Source: Oceanococcus sp.
GTDB taxonomy: Bacteria > Pseudomonadota > Gammaproteobacteria > Nevskiales > Oceanococcaceae
Reading direction: 5' to 3'
NCBI GenBank assembly: GCA_030147945.1
Contig: JASBUL010000007.1
Location: forward strand, 1 to 64,000
DNA: 64,000 bases
Shown: positions 37,215 through 45,729 of the stretch, piece by piece
Layout: every line of letters starts with the position of its first letter
How positions within the stretch are numbered: position 1 is the stretch's first letter
Program-made: the position numbers and the translations under genes
Notes under the pieces: model-generated
What the model was told of the DNA's origin: nothing
The model's database searches: none
Seen by the model: the letters and a program-made list of their open reading frames with translations, nothing else

Positions 37215-37846
37215 TCTGATTCTCCCTCACTCATGGCAAAACTACTGAATTTAATCCCCATTAAATCCAGCGTTAACGAACATACCGACGGCAACCTGCT
37301 GCTATTAACCAACCGCCGATGAGCTACAAATCAGGCCAAGAATTCCAGCCGGACACTTGGACACAACATCGACCCTGCGTAGAGCACAGAACCTGTGCTG
37401 ACACATGAAATATTAAAAAAGCAGATTTACAACGTCAGGCGATCGGCTTTTACGATGCGCCACAGTCTGGTGTGCGAAGGCGCTGCTCCGCGAGACCATG
37501 CCAGCCATTTCAGCGGCTCTCTCCCATAACATCCACACATGTGGTTTGCCATATCTAAACCCCCGTTTGAATGGCATTTCTTATTGCAATTCACGCTGCC
37601 ACGCGAAACTTGGCCACGTCAACCGCGAACAGATGATAAGAATGTTATTGAAACTTATTCATAGCTGGAGAGCCGCTCTAAGCACACCTGAAAAAGCCCT
37701 GTAGCTAGGGCTTTCCTATCATTCGGAATGCCACTATGTCGCATCAAGGATGGCAAAAACTTCTACTCGTTTTCCGAGTACGCCGGCTGAAATCAATGTC
37801 GCGAAGCGCAGATTTTGAGCGCCTATTCCGGACATCGACACCAGAG
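37215..37846. other. Intergenic region, 632 bases
   Basis: The region between the lipoprotein and TetR genes is less GC-rich than its surroundings and contains only short, unconvincing open frames. A minus-strand terminator at 37691-37714 is the one clear element. The lipoprotein promoter must lie near 37215-37400, but no strong consensus was seen. Confidence 0.6.
37691..37714 (-). terminator. Rho-independent terminator after the TetR gene
   Basis: AAAGCCCT-gtagct-AGGGCTTT is an 8-bp stem with a 6-base loop. Read on the minus strand it ends in TTTTTC, so it serves the TetR gene that ends at 37847. Confidence 0.85.
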
Positions 37847-38587
37847 TCATAGCTCAGATTGATCGACGCCTTGCAAGGATGACTTTGTTCGGTCAGATAG
37901 ACTCGCACCATCCTCGCTGAGCAACCGCGCGGCCTCCCCTGGGCGACAGAACTGACGGACGAAATCAGCCTGGATACGGGCAATCACCGCGGCGTGATCC
38001 TCGACCATGCCGGCGGCCACCCAGCTGGCCAGACGTGCCTGCTGCAGAGCCATCAGCAAGCGCGCGTGATCGGCCGGGTCACCGGGTACAAGCACAGCTG
38101 CCTGAATCCCTTGCTCGAACACCCGCGACATCATGCTTAAACCCTGATCCCACATCGCCTGCTCATCTTTGGTTGGTTGTGCCGCGCTGTGATACCAGGC
38201 GTGCCCCTCGTGAAGAATGAGTTTCAGGTAATTGGGGTGTTCGAGCAGGAAGCTGAGATGTGACTGCATCAGCCACAACAGGCCAACCACCGAAGGCTGT
38301 CGCCCCAGGGCCGCCTGCATCCGACCGACCACGGCATTGAGCATGGCCTGGTCACGGGCGATCAACACCGCACGGTGAAGATCTTTCTTACCCGGGTAGT
38401 TCTGATACAGCGTCGCCAGAGACATGCCGGCCTGGCGGGCGATGTCCTGCATGCGTGACTGAGCAAAACCGCGCTCGGCAAAGACCTGTTCGGCGACATC
38501 CAGAATGTGTTCACGATACAGCGCGTCCTTGGCGGCCTTGAGACTGTTGGCGGGGCGCGACGTTGCTACAGACATGTGAACGCTCAT
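37847..38587 (-). CDS. TetR/AcrR-family transcriptional regulator
   Basis: This 246-residue regulator has the TetR DNA-binding domain at about residues 20-70 (VFAERGFAQSRMQDIARQAG, then LATLYQNYPGKKDLHRAV). It is divergent from the GMC-aldehyde dehydrogenase-sterol desaturase operon with a promoter in the 136-base gap, so it is a good candidate for its repressor. Starts at 38587 or 38575 are both possible. Confidence 0.9.
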   Translation of the reverse strand: MSVHMSVATSRPANSLKAAKDALYREHILDVAEQVFAERGFAQSRMQDIARQAGMSLATLYQNYPGKKDLHRAVLIARDQAMLNAVVGRMQAALGRQPSVVGLLWLMQSHLSFLLEHPNYLKLILHEGHAWYHSAAQPTKDEQAMWDQGLSMMSRVFEQGIQAAVLVPGDPADHARLLMALQQARLASWVAAGMVEDHAAVIARIQADFVRQFCRPGEAARLLSEDGASLSDRTKSSLQGVDQSEL

Positions 38588-38591
38588 GAGG

Positions 38592-38620
38592 TTGACAGCC
38601 GTGAAATTTACTTTTCAAAT
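38592..38620 (+). promoter_or_regulatory. Putative sigma70-type promoter of the sterol/lipid operon
   Basis: TTGACA at 38592-38597 and TCAAAT at 38615-38620 are separated by 17 bases. Interrupted repeats GAAATT (38603-38608) and AATTTC (38632-38637) bracket the -10 area and could be the TetR operator. Confidence 0.5.
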
Positions 38621-38723
38621 AGAGTAATTGCAATTTCTCTGTTTGATACGGCTATTACAAATCAGCCCTTGAGGCTGCGGGAGACCTCACATCAGCACGT
38701 CATCGGAGTCCTATGACTACGTC

Positions 38724-40310
38724 GTGATCGGCGCCGGCTCAGCCGGCTGCATCGTAGCCTCACGACTGGCTGGCAGTGGCGCCAAAGTGTTGCTGCTTGA
38801 AGCGGGCAGTCCGGCACATGCCAACCCGGAAACGCTGTCAGCCGACGGTTTCAAGCACGCCTTTGCCAATGACGACACCACGTGGCATCGCATGAGCCGC
38901 GCCCAATCCGACTGCGCCGGCCGAGCGCTTTACTGCGGCAGCGGGCGCGGCATGGGTGGCAGCGGCGCAGTCAACGGCATGGTCTACACCCGCGGTGATG
39001 CACGCGATTTTGCGAATTGGCCGCGCGGTTGGCAGTGGGCTGACCTGCTGCCCGGCTTCGAGGCTGTCGAGCACACGCTGGGCATACGCACGCGCACACC
39101 CAGTGCGTTTGCGCAACGATTTCTGGACGCGGCGGCCGCCGCTGGTTTCAAACGCAAGGACGCCATGAATGATGGTGATCTGTGCGGTGTGTTCGGCTGC
39201 AACAGCATGAATTTTTGCGCGGATGAGCGGCGCAGTTCATACCGGGCATTTGTGCACGATATGTCATTGCCCGGACTGACCATCCGCACCGGCGCCCGCG
39301 CGCGCCGCATCCTGCTCGATGACGCCCAGCGCGCCATCGCCGTTCAGTATCACTGGCAAGGCGCCGCCCATGAGACCCGAATCGGCAAGGAGCTGATCCT
39401 GTGCGCAGGTGCGCTGGAGACACCACGTTTGTTGCTGCTGTCAGGCATCGGCCCGCAGCAGGACTTGCGCCAGGTGGGCATCGAAGCGCGCGTGGATGCG
39501 CCCGGCGTGGGCCAGCATCTGCAAGACCACCCCAATGTGTGCCTGTTTTACCGCGCCAGCCAGCCCGTCGATTTCAAATATCCTCAGATTTACGGGTTTG
39601 ATGCGGCCAGCCGCTCGCCGGACGCACCGCGTGATGTCGCACCTGACACCTGCTTCGTGTGCTATGCCGCACCGGCGTCAATCCTGCATTCAATGTTGCG
39701 CATGCTGCCGGTGCTGGCACTGCCGGGGCGCCTGCATAAACTGCGCCCGTTGCGGGCCATGCTGCGCGGCCTGATTCGGCTGCATTTCAAGTTACCGCCC
39801 GTGCAGGCTTTTGTTTCACGGGTCTTCGGTGTGGTGGTCATTCTGGGCAAGCCGACGTCGCGCGGGTCCATCCGGCTGCGCAATGCCGATCCCGACAGCC
39901 CGGCCGACATTGATCTGGCTTACTACCGCAGCCGCGAAGATCGCGCCACGCTGGAAGCTGGTATTGCCAAAGCACGCAGCATCGTCGCTCAGGGACCGCT
40001 GGGTGATGCCAAACCGCTGTCGAAGGGCGCCAAAACAACGAGCGGCAAGGCCCTGTGGCGCTGGATACACGGTGCCACGATGACCACCTTTCACTACTGC
40101 GGCAGCTGCCGTATGGGCGACGATGCGAACAGCCCGGTCGACCCCGAACTGCGCCTCAAAGGCACACCGAATATTCGCATCGCCGATGCGTCTGTGATGC
40201 CCCATATCCCGGTCTCGGCCTTGAACGCGCCGAGCATGCTGATTGGCTACCGGGCCGCCGATTTCATCCTTGCCACCACCCACTCGCATGCCAATGAGGT
40301 TGCTGCATGA
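38724..40310 (+). CDS. GMC-family FAD oxidoreductase
   Basis: The 528-residue protein from GTG 38724 starts within the FAD-binding strand (IGAGSAGC). It has the GMC signature VGQHLQDHPN, HYCGSCRMG with the catalytic His, and ALNAPSMLIGYRAAD with the second active-site residue. GMC enzymes oxidise alcohols, including sterols and long-chain alcohols. The usual N-terminus SYDYVVIGAGSAG is encoded upstream in frame, but no ATG/GTG/TTG precedes it after the TGA at 38670; ATC at 38691, 7 bases after GGGAG, may be used. The stop overlaps the aldehyde dehydrogenase start. Confidence 0.9.
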   Translation: MIGAGSAGCIVASRLAGSGAKVLLLEAGSPAHANPETLSADGFKHAFANDDTTWHRMSRAQSDCAGRALYCGSGRGMGGSGAVNGMVYTRGDARDFANWPRGWQWADLLPGFEAVEHTLGIRTRTPSAFAQRFLDAAAAAGFKRKDAMNDGDLCGVFGCNSMNFCADERRSSYRAFVHDMSLPGLTIRTGARARRILLDDAQRAIAVQYHWQGAAHETRIGKELILCAGALETPRLLLLSGIGPQQDLRQVGIEARVDAPGVGQHLQDHPNVCLFYRASQPVDFKYPQIYGFDAASRSPDAPRDVAPDTCFVCYAAPASILHSMLRMLPVLALPGRLHKLRPLRAMLRGLIRLHFKLPPVQAFVSRVFGVVVILGKPTSRGSIRLRNADPDSPADIDLAYYRSREDRATLEAGIAKARSIVAQGPLGDAKPLSKGAKTTSGKALWRWIHGATMTTFHYCGSCRMGDDANSPVDPELRLKGTPNIRIADASVMPHIPVSALNAPSMLIGYRAADFILATTHSHANEVAA

Positions 40311-41896
40311 CCGCCAACCCTGCCCTGCTCAGTCAGGCTGAACCCCAGATCGAATGCATCAACCCGGCTACAGGCGAGCTGCTCGGACACATCCCGGCAA
40401 GCCACGCAGATGAGGTTGATCGCGTTGTCGAGCGCGCACGCCAGGCCCAACAAAGCTGGGGTCAAAGCCGCTTTGACCAGCGCCGCGCGGTGCTGGGTCG
40501 CCTGCTTGATCTGATCCTGAAACACAGCGATGCCATCTGCCAGGCCGTTGTTGAAGACAGCGGCAAAACCTATGAAAACGCGCTGCTCGGCGAGGTGATG
40601 CCGGTTTGCAACAAGATTCGCTGGCTGATGCGTCATGGTGAGAAGCATCTGCGCCCGGAGAAAGTCAGTGCCGGTTTGCTGCTGCACAAGAAGGCGCGCA
40701 TCGAATATCACCCATTGGGCGTGGTGGCCTGCATCGTGCCGTGGAACTACCCCTTCCAGAACATCTTCGCATCCTTCGTCGCCCCGCTGATGGCCGGCAA
40801 TGCGGTGGTCATCAAAGCGTCCGAGGCGGTGGCCTGGTCAACGCAGTACTTCCAGCAGCTGATCGATCAGGCGCTTGTTGCGGAAGGCGTCTCCACCGAC
40901 ACGGTGCAAATCATCAACGGTTTCGGCGACACCGGCGCCGCGCTGGTGCGCGCGCGGGTCCAGAAAATCCTGTTCATCGGTTCGGTTGGCAATGGCCGGC
41001 GCATCATTGAAGGCAGCGCAGCGCACCTCACGCCGGTGGTCATGGAGCTCGGTGGCAAGGACCCGATGATCGTGTGCGAGGACGCACATCTGGAACATGC
41101 CGTGCACTCGGCGCTCGGAGGCTGTTTTATCAATCTTGGGCAAAACTGCATCGCCTCGGAGCGCATCCTGGTCATGGATGGCATCTACGACCGGTTTGTT
41201 GCGGAGATTCAGAAACATGCCGCGTTGCTGCGTCAGGGCGTGCCGCACGCGCCCGGCACTCAGGATGTGGGCGCCATCAACACCGCGCAGCAGGTCGCCA
41301 TCATCAGCGAACTGGTCGACGACGCGCTGGCCTGCGGCGCACGTGCCCTGGTCGGCGCCAGACGTCCGGATTGCGCTGGCAATTACTACCCACCCACGGT
41401 GCTGGTCGATGTCACTCCCGACATGCGCATCGCCCGAGAAGAGGTGTTCGGACCGGTGATGCTGATCATGCGTGTGGCCAACGATCACGAAGCCATCAGC
41501 GTGGCCAACAGCACCGATTTCGGCCTGCACTCCTCGGTGATGACGCGCAACCGAAAGCGCGCCGAGCACATCGCCAGTCAGCTCCACGCCGGGGCCACCT
41601 GCATCAACGATTTCGGCTTGTGTTACCTCAACCAGAACCTACCGTTCGGCGGGGTCAAGTACTCTGGTTTCGGACGCATGAACGGCCGCGACGGCTTGCG
41701 GACCTACACCAATGCCAAAGCCGTACTGAGCGATCGCTTTGCCATCCAGTTTCCGCCCAGACTGTTCCCCGTGGGCACTCACGACTACGCCACCGCAACC
41801 CATGTGGTGCGCCTGCTGTTCGCCCGCGGCTGGCGCGACAAGCTGCGCGCGCTTGGCCAGCTGCTCCGTCTGTCTGTGGCCGGAGGACGCTCATGA
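40307..41896 (+). CDS. Aldehyde dehydrogenase
   Basis: The 529-residue protein has the ALDH catalytic residues: Asn147 in VPWNYPF, Glu247 in VMELGGKDP and Cys281 in NLGQNCIA. A C-terminal tail of about 40 basic/hydrophobic residues extends beyond the usual end, resembling membrane-associated fatty aldehyde dehydrogenases. It overlaps the GMC stop and the next start by ATGA, so the three genes are translated in series. It probably oxidises the aldehyde made by the GMC enzyme or by the hydroxylase downstream. Confidence 0.94.
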   Translation: MTANPALLSQAEPQIECINPATGELLGHIPASHADEVDRVVERARQAQQSWGQSRFDQRRAVLGRLLDLILKHSDAICQAVVEDSGKTYENALLGEVMPVCNKIRWLMRHGEKHLRPEKVSAGLLLHKKARIEYHPLGVVACIVPWNYPFQNIFASFVAPLMAGNAVVIKASEAVAWSTQYFQQLIDQALVAEGVSTDTVQIINGFGDTGAALVRARVQKILFIGSVGNGRRIIEGSAAHLTPVVMELGGKDPMIVCEDAHLEHAVHSALGGCFINLGQNCIASERILVMDGIYDRFVAEIQKHAALLRQGVPHAPGTQDVGAINTAQQVAIISELVDDALACGARALVGARRPDCAGNYYPPTVLVDVTPDMRIAREEVFGPVMLIMRVANDHEAISVANSTDFGLHSSVMTRNRKRAEHIASQLHAGATCINDFGLCYLNQNLPFGGVKYSGFGRMNGRDGLRTYTNAKAVLSDRFAIQFPPRLFPVGTHDYATATHVVRLLFARGWRDKLRALGQLLRLSVAGGRS

Positions 41897-42567
41897 CCAC
41901 CATGTTTTTCATCCTCTGGGGCGTGCTGCTTGGTGCCGCCGCTGTGCTGGTCAGCACGCTCGACTGGGCAGTCCACTCGCCCCGCTTCAGCCAGTATCGC
42001 CTGCGCACGCCAGCCGCCAGCTATACCGGCCCGCCACGCAAGAGACTCAATGTGGGCCTCAACAATGTCCTGGCTCTGCTCATTTTCATCGCGTTTTTCT
42101 ATCACTTCGGGGCGGACACCCTCTATCCCGGCTGGCCTGGAACGGCACACTTTGTTGGTGAAACCCTGGCCGTGCTGTTGCTCTACGACTGCGTGTACTA
42201 CTTCTATCACCGCGCCATGCACCACCCCAAAGTGATGAAATTTGTTCACGGCATGCACCACAAGGTGCGCTTCCCCACGGCGGGCGAAAGCGTGTACCTC
42301 AATCCGCTGGAACAGATTGGTGCGCTGCTCATCCTGCTGGGCGCAACCATGCTGCTGGGGCCGGTCAGCGAGATGTCGTTCCTGGCCATTTTCTTCATTT
42401 ATTCCAGCGTCAACATCATCGTTCACTCGAATCTGGTGTTGCCGCACCCGGCCTTCAGGCTGTTCAACTTCTGGGTCCAGAAGCACGACACCCATCACGA
42501 CACCTTCCGCTACAACTACGCCTCGATCTTCCCGTTCTGGGATCAGGCGTTCGGCACCTTCAAATAA
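41893..42567 (+). CDS. Sterol desaturase/fatty acid hydroxylase-family membrane di-iron enzyme
   Basis: The 224-residue integral membrane protein has the three histidine clusters of the sterol desaturase/C4-methyl oxidase superfamily: HRAMH at 106-110, HGMHH at 119-123 and HDTHH at 198-202, with HSN at 178-180. The family includes ERG25/SMO sterol C4-methyl oxidases, C5 desaturases and hydroxylases. The start at 41893 overlaps the aldehyde dehydrogenase stop. Next to a 3-beta-HSD-like gene, sterol C4-methyl oxidation is a reasonable inference. Confidence 0.9.
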   Translation: MTTMFFILWGVLLGAAAVLVSTLDWAVHSPRFSQYRLRTPAASYTGPPRKRLNVGLNNVLALLIFIAFFYHFGADTLYPGWPGTAHFVGETLAVLLLYDCVYYFYHRAMHHPKVMKFVHGMHHKVRFPTAGESVYLNPLEQIGALLILLGATMLLGPVSEMSFLAIFFIYSSVNIIVHSNLVLPHPAFRLFNFWVQKHDTHHDTFRYNYASIFPFWDQAFGTFK

Positions 42568-42586
42568 CAACTGAGAGAGACCTGCG

Positions 42587-43624
42587 ATGGAGACACGCAA
42601 GATTCTGATCACCGGCGGCCAAGGCTTCGTCGGCCGCGCACTGGTCGACCATTTCGCCGATCAGGGCCATGAGGTGATCTGCGCCGACATGATCGAAAAC
42701 GCCTTCCGCGACGACGTGCGTTTCATCACCCTCGACATCCGTGACGCCGATGCTGTGCTCGCAGCCTGTGAAGGCCTGGATTCGATCATTCACAACGCCT
42801 CGCTGGTGCACACCAAACACAACCGTGAAGAGGATGTCTGGGCCGTCAACCTGGGCGGCACGGAAAACATGCTGGCCGCCTGCCAGCGTCACGGCATTGC
42901 ACGTTTTGTCTACATTTCCTCCGCCAGCGCGGTGTATGAAGGCCAGGACATTGAAAACGGCGATGAGACCCTGCCCTACTCACGCATCTCCCAGGCGCCC
43001 TATGCCGACAGCAAAATCGCCGCCGAGAAACTGGCCCTGGCGTTTTCCGGCACGGGCCCCACCCAGGTCTGCGCGATCCGTCCTCATGTGGTTTTTGGCG
43101 CCGGTGACAATCGCTTCATCCCGGCCATTCTGGACAAGGCCAGACAAGGCAAGCTGACCCGCGCGGTAGGCAACCGCGACAAACTCTCGGATTTCACCTA
43201 CATCAGCAATCTGACGGACGCCGTCGGCATGGCCGAAGCCGCCCTGCAACCCGGCGCCGCACTGTGCGGGCAGGCCTACTTCATCACCAACGGCGAGCCG
43301 ATGGCTTTCTTCGATTTCATCGAAGCCTTCCTGATCGAACTGGGTTATCCGCCGATCACCGGCAAAGTGCCGTTCTGGCTGGCCTACAGCGTGGCCTGCG
43401 TGGCCGAGGCGGTGGACACACTCAAGGGCGGCACGCTGAATGCGGAAAACGGGCTGACCCGCTTTTCGGTGCGCTACATGGTGACCCACCACTACTTCGA
43501 CATCGCCAAAGCCCGACGCGATTTTGGCTGGCAGCCCAAAGTGAGCCTGAGCGAAGGCATACGCCTGACCGTCGCCGAGCTGCTCCGCCATGATCCATCC
43601 CTGAGCTTGAGCCGCGCCGCGTAG
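42587..43624 (+). CDS. NAD-dependent epimerase/3-beta-HSD-like dehydrogenase (copy 1)
   Basis: The 345-residue extended SDR has TGGQGFVG at 9-16, Ser112 in ISSASAV and the Tyr139-x3-Lys143 pair in PYADSKIAAEK. Its length and the C-terminal transmembrane-like helix (FWLAYSVACVAEAV) are typical of 3-beta-hydroxysteroid dehydrogenase and sterol C4-carboxylate dehydrogenase/decarboxylase (ERG26/NSDHL). It is downstream of the sterol-desaturase-like gene by 19 bases with a GAGAGAG ribosome site. Confidence 0.88.
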   Translation: METRKILITGGQGFVGRALVDHFADQGHEVICADMIENAFRDDVRFITLDIRDADAVLAACEGLDSIIHNASLVHTKHNREEDVWAVNLGGTENMLAACQRHGIARFVYISSASAVYEGQDIENGDETLPYSRISQAPYADSKIAAEKLALAFSGTGPTQVCAIRPHVVFGAGDNRFIPAILDKARQGKLTRAVGNRDKLSDFTYISNLTDAVGMAEAALQPGAALCGQAYFITNGEPMAFFDFIEAFLIELGYPPITGKVPFWLAYSVACVAEAVDTLKGGTLNAENGLTRFSVRYMVTHHYFDIAKARRDFGWQPKVSLSEGIRLTVAELLRHDPSLSLSRAA

Positions 43625-43644
43625 AGGTCGGCGCAGGCCGGCCT

Positions 43645-43672
43645 GCCGACCGATAAAAGCCGACCGATAAAA
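43645..43672 (+). repeat. Tandem duplication of a 14-base unit
   Basis: GCCGACCGATAAAA occurs twice in direct succession in the 99-base gap before the DUF1302 gene. It may be a replication-slippage duplication; no regulator site is recognised in it. Confidence 0.8.
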
Positions 43673-43723
43673 ACTCGAGCCGCCAAGCGGCCACACGGCA
43701 ACACATAGGGGAGACCAAATCGC

Positions 43724-45649
43724 ATGTCCAACGCCTACCAACGCCCTGGACCGCTTGCCACACTGATACCCGGCCTGTTGCTCAGCATGGCGGCCGACGC
43801 CGGTTCAGCAAGCCTGCTGGGCATCGACACCGAGTACTCACTGACTGCCAATTACGCGGCGGCCATGCGCCTCGAAAAACCCGCGCCGGGGATCATTGAC
43901 GCACCGGGCAAGCCGGATGTGCCGGTGGCCGAGTTCATGAAGTACCCGGAGTCGAATCAGTATGACGATGCCAGCCGCAATTTCGAGCAATACGATCTGG
44001 TCAACAACCGCATCAGTCTGATCGGCGACATCGAATTCATGTGGCGTGACTACGGCCTGCTGCTGCGCGGCGATGTCTTCTATGACGCGGTTTATCACGG
44101 TCGCAACAAGCACGATGCACCGGATCGCATCAACACCACGCAGGATCCGTTCAACAGCTTCACCGAAGACGCCGAAAAATTCGCCGGCGAACGGGCCCGG
44201 CTGCTGGATGCGTACATTTACGGCAACTTCTACATCGGCGACACCATGACGCTGAACCTGCGCCTGGGCCGGCACATCGCCGCCTGGGGCCAGAGCCTGT
44301 TCTTCAGCGGTGTGGCCCTGACCCAGTCAACCGCCGACGCAACCCGTGCCAGCGTGCCCGGCGCCGATGTGAAAAGCATACTGCTGCCCACCAATCAGCT
44401 GTCATTTCGCTTTTCGGTCAGCGACCGAGTGACCCTGCTCGGCCAGTATCACCTGGAGTTCAAACCCTTCGAACTCAACCCGGTGGGCGAATTCTATTCA
44501 CCGGCCGATGTTATCGGACCGGGACGGGAAATGATCTACGGCCTGCGCAACCCCCTGCACCCGGACGTGCTTGCCCAGGCCGACATCACCAACCCGCAAG
44601 ATCTCGCCGGTGTGGTGCAAACCATTGATCAGGCCCTGCTGGACGGCCGCGGCAACACCGCCGCATTGCAGAACCTTTTGACCGCCCTGCCGATTGATGT
44701 CCTGCCCAGCGTGTTTCTGCCGGTGGCCGGAAGCAACCCGCTGAATGCGCCGGAGGGTCTCAATGTGCAGTATGTCGGAGACATTGAACCCGACAGCGAT
44801 GAGCACCAGTACAGTCTGGGCATCACCTACGCGCTGACCGACACCACCGAAATCGGTGCCTATTACCTGCGCTATCACCAGAAAACACCGGTCGTATTGC
44901 TCAACTTCGGCCCGCTCACGGTGATCCCGGAACAGCAAGTGGCAGGGATCGGCCTCTTCCCCGGCCTGACCACTGATGATCTGGGTATCAATGTACCCGC
45001 GACCTACAACGTCGGCTATTTCGACAATGTTGATATGTACGCGCTGAGCATCTCCACACTGGTCGGCTCGGTCAATGTGGGCGCCGAAGTCATACGCCGC
45101 GATGGCATCGATACGCTGGTTGACGTACCCAACGGCGTCAATGGCCCCCTGCCCACCCCAACCCGGGCGACCAGCACGCAGGTGCTGATCAATGCCATCT
45201 CGGTGTTTCGTCCACCCTGGTACTTCGACAGCATTGCCCTGGTCGGCGAAGTCGGCTGGGTCGGTGTCGATGACCAGCAACCGCAGATCAGCAAGGAAGG
45301 GGACACCGAAGGGGCGTATTTCGACGACCTCACCTTTGACAAGGACGCCTACGCGGTTGCAGCCCTGGCCTTGCTCGACCGTGGCAATATTTTCAGCGGC
45401 TGGGATCTGCAAGTGCCGATCTCCTACGCCCACGCGATCAAAGGTCGCTCTTCGCTGAATGGCGCCTTCGGCTCTCTGTTCGATCAGGACGATATTCGCA
45501 TCGGCATCGGCTTCAACTTCACGCGCCTGCAAACGCTGACGGTGGGCCTGAGCTACAGCGGTTTCATCGGCGCATCCCCACATTTCGACAAACGCCCGCT
45601 GCAGGATCGCGACACCCTCGGACTGAGCGTGAAATACCGCTTTTTCTGA
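43724..45649 (+). CDS. DUF1302-family outer-membrane protein (copy 1)
   Basis: The 641-residue protein has a signal peptide and then the DUF1302 pattern of barrel strands: LRLGRHIAAWGQSLFFSGVAL and VSDRVTLLGQYHLEF, ending in SVKYRFF with a terminal aromatic. DUF1302 proteins are probably outer-membrane channels for hydrophobic substrates and commonly occur with DUF1329, RND and YCF48-like proteins. It heads the RND/LolA/DUF1302 part of the operon. Confidence 0.9.
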   Translation: MSNAYQRPGPLATLIPGLLLSMAADAGSASLLGIDTEYSLTANYAAAMRLEKPAPGIIDAPGKPDVPVAEFMKYPESNQYDDASRNFEQYDLVNNRISLIGDIEFMWRDYGLLLRGDVFYDAVYHGRNKHDAPDRINTTQDPFNSFTEDAEKFAGERARLLDAYIYGNFYIGDTMTLNLRLGRHIAAWGQSLFFSGVALTQSTADATRASVPGADVKSILLPTNQLSFRFSVSDRVTLLGQYHLEFKPFELNPVGEFYSPADVIGPGREMIYGLRNPLHPDVLAQADITNPQDLAGVVQTIDQALLDGRGNTAALQNLLTALPIDVLPSVFLPVAGSNPLNAPEGLNVQYVGDIEPDSDEHQYSLGITYALTDTTEIGAYYLRYHQKTPVVLLNFGPLTVIPEQQVAGIGLFPGLTTDDLGINVPATYNVGYFDNVDMYALSISTLVGSVNVGAEVIRRDGIDTLVDVPNGVNGPLPTPTRATSTQVLINAISVFRPPWYFDSIALVGEVGWVGVDDQQPQISKEGDTEGAYFDDLTFDKDAYAVAALALLDRGNIFSGWDLQVPISYAHAIKGRSSLNGAFGSLFDQDDIRIGIGFNFTRLQTLTVGLSYSGFIGASPHFDKRPLQDRDTLGLSVKYRFF

Positions 45650-45729
45650 GCACACACGCCAGCTTCCATAGGCCGGTCTAGATTGGCGCACCATGTGCTT
45701 TCTGATAAATTAAGGATGTTGCCTTAACC

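Noticed and set aside
37498-37704. Small plus-strand gene of 68 codons
   Set aside because: It has no ribosome site or protein-like composition and runs into a minus-strand terminator hairpin.
41074-41892. Extension of the sterol-desaturase frame upstream into the aldehyde dehydrogenase gene
   Set aside because: The aldehyde dehydrogenase frame has all catalytic motifs there, and the ATG at 41893 with a 4-base overlap is a natural start.
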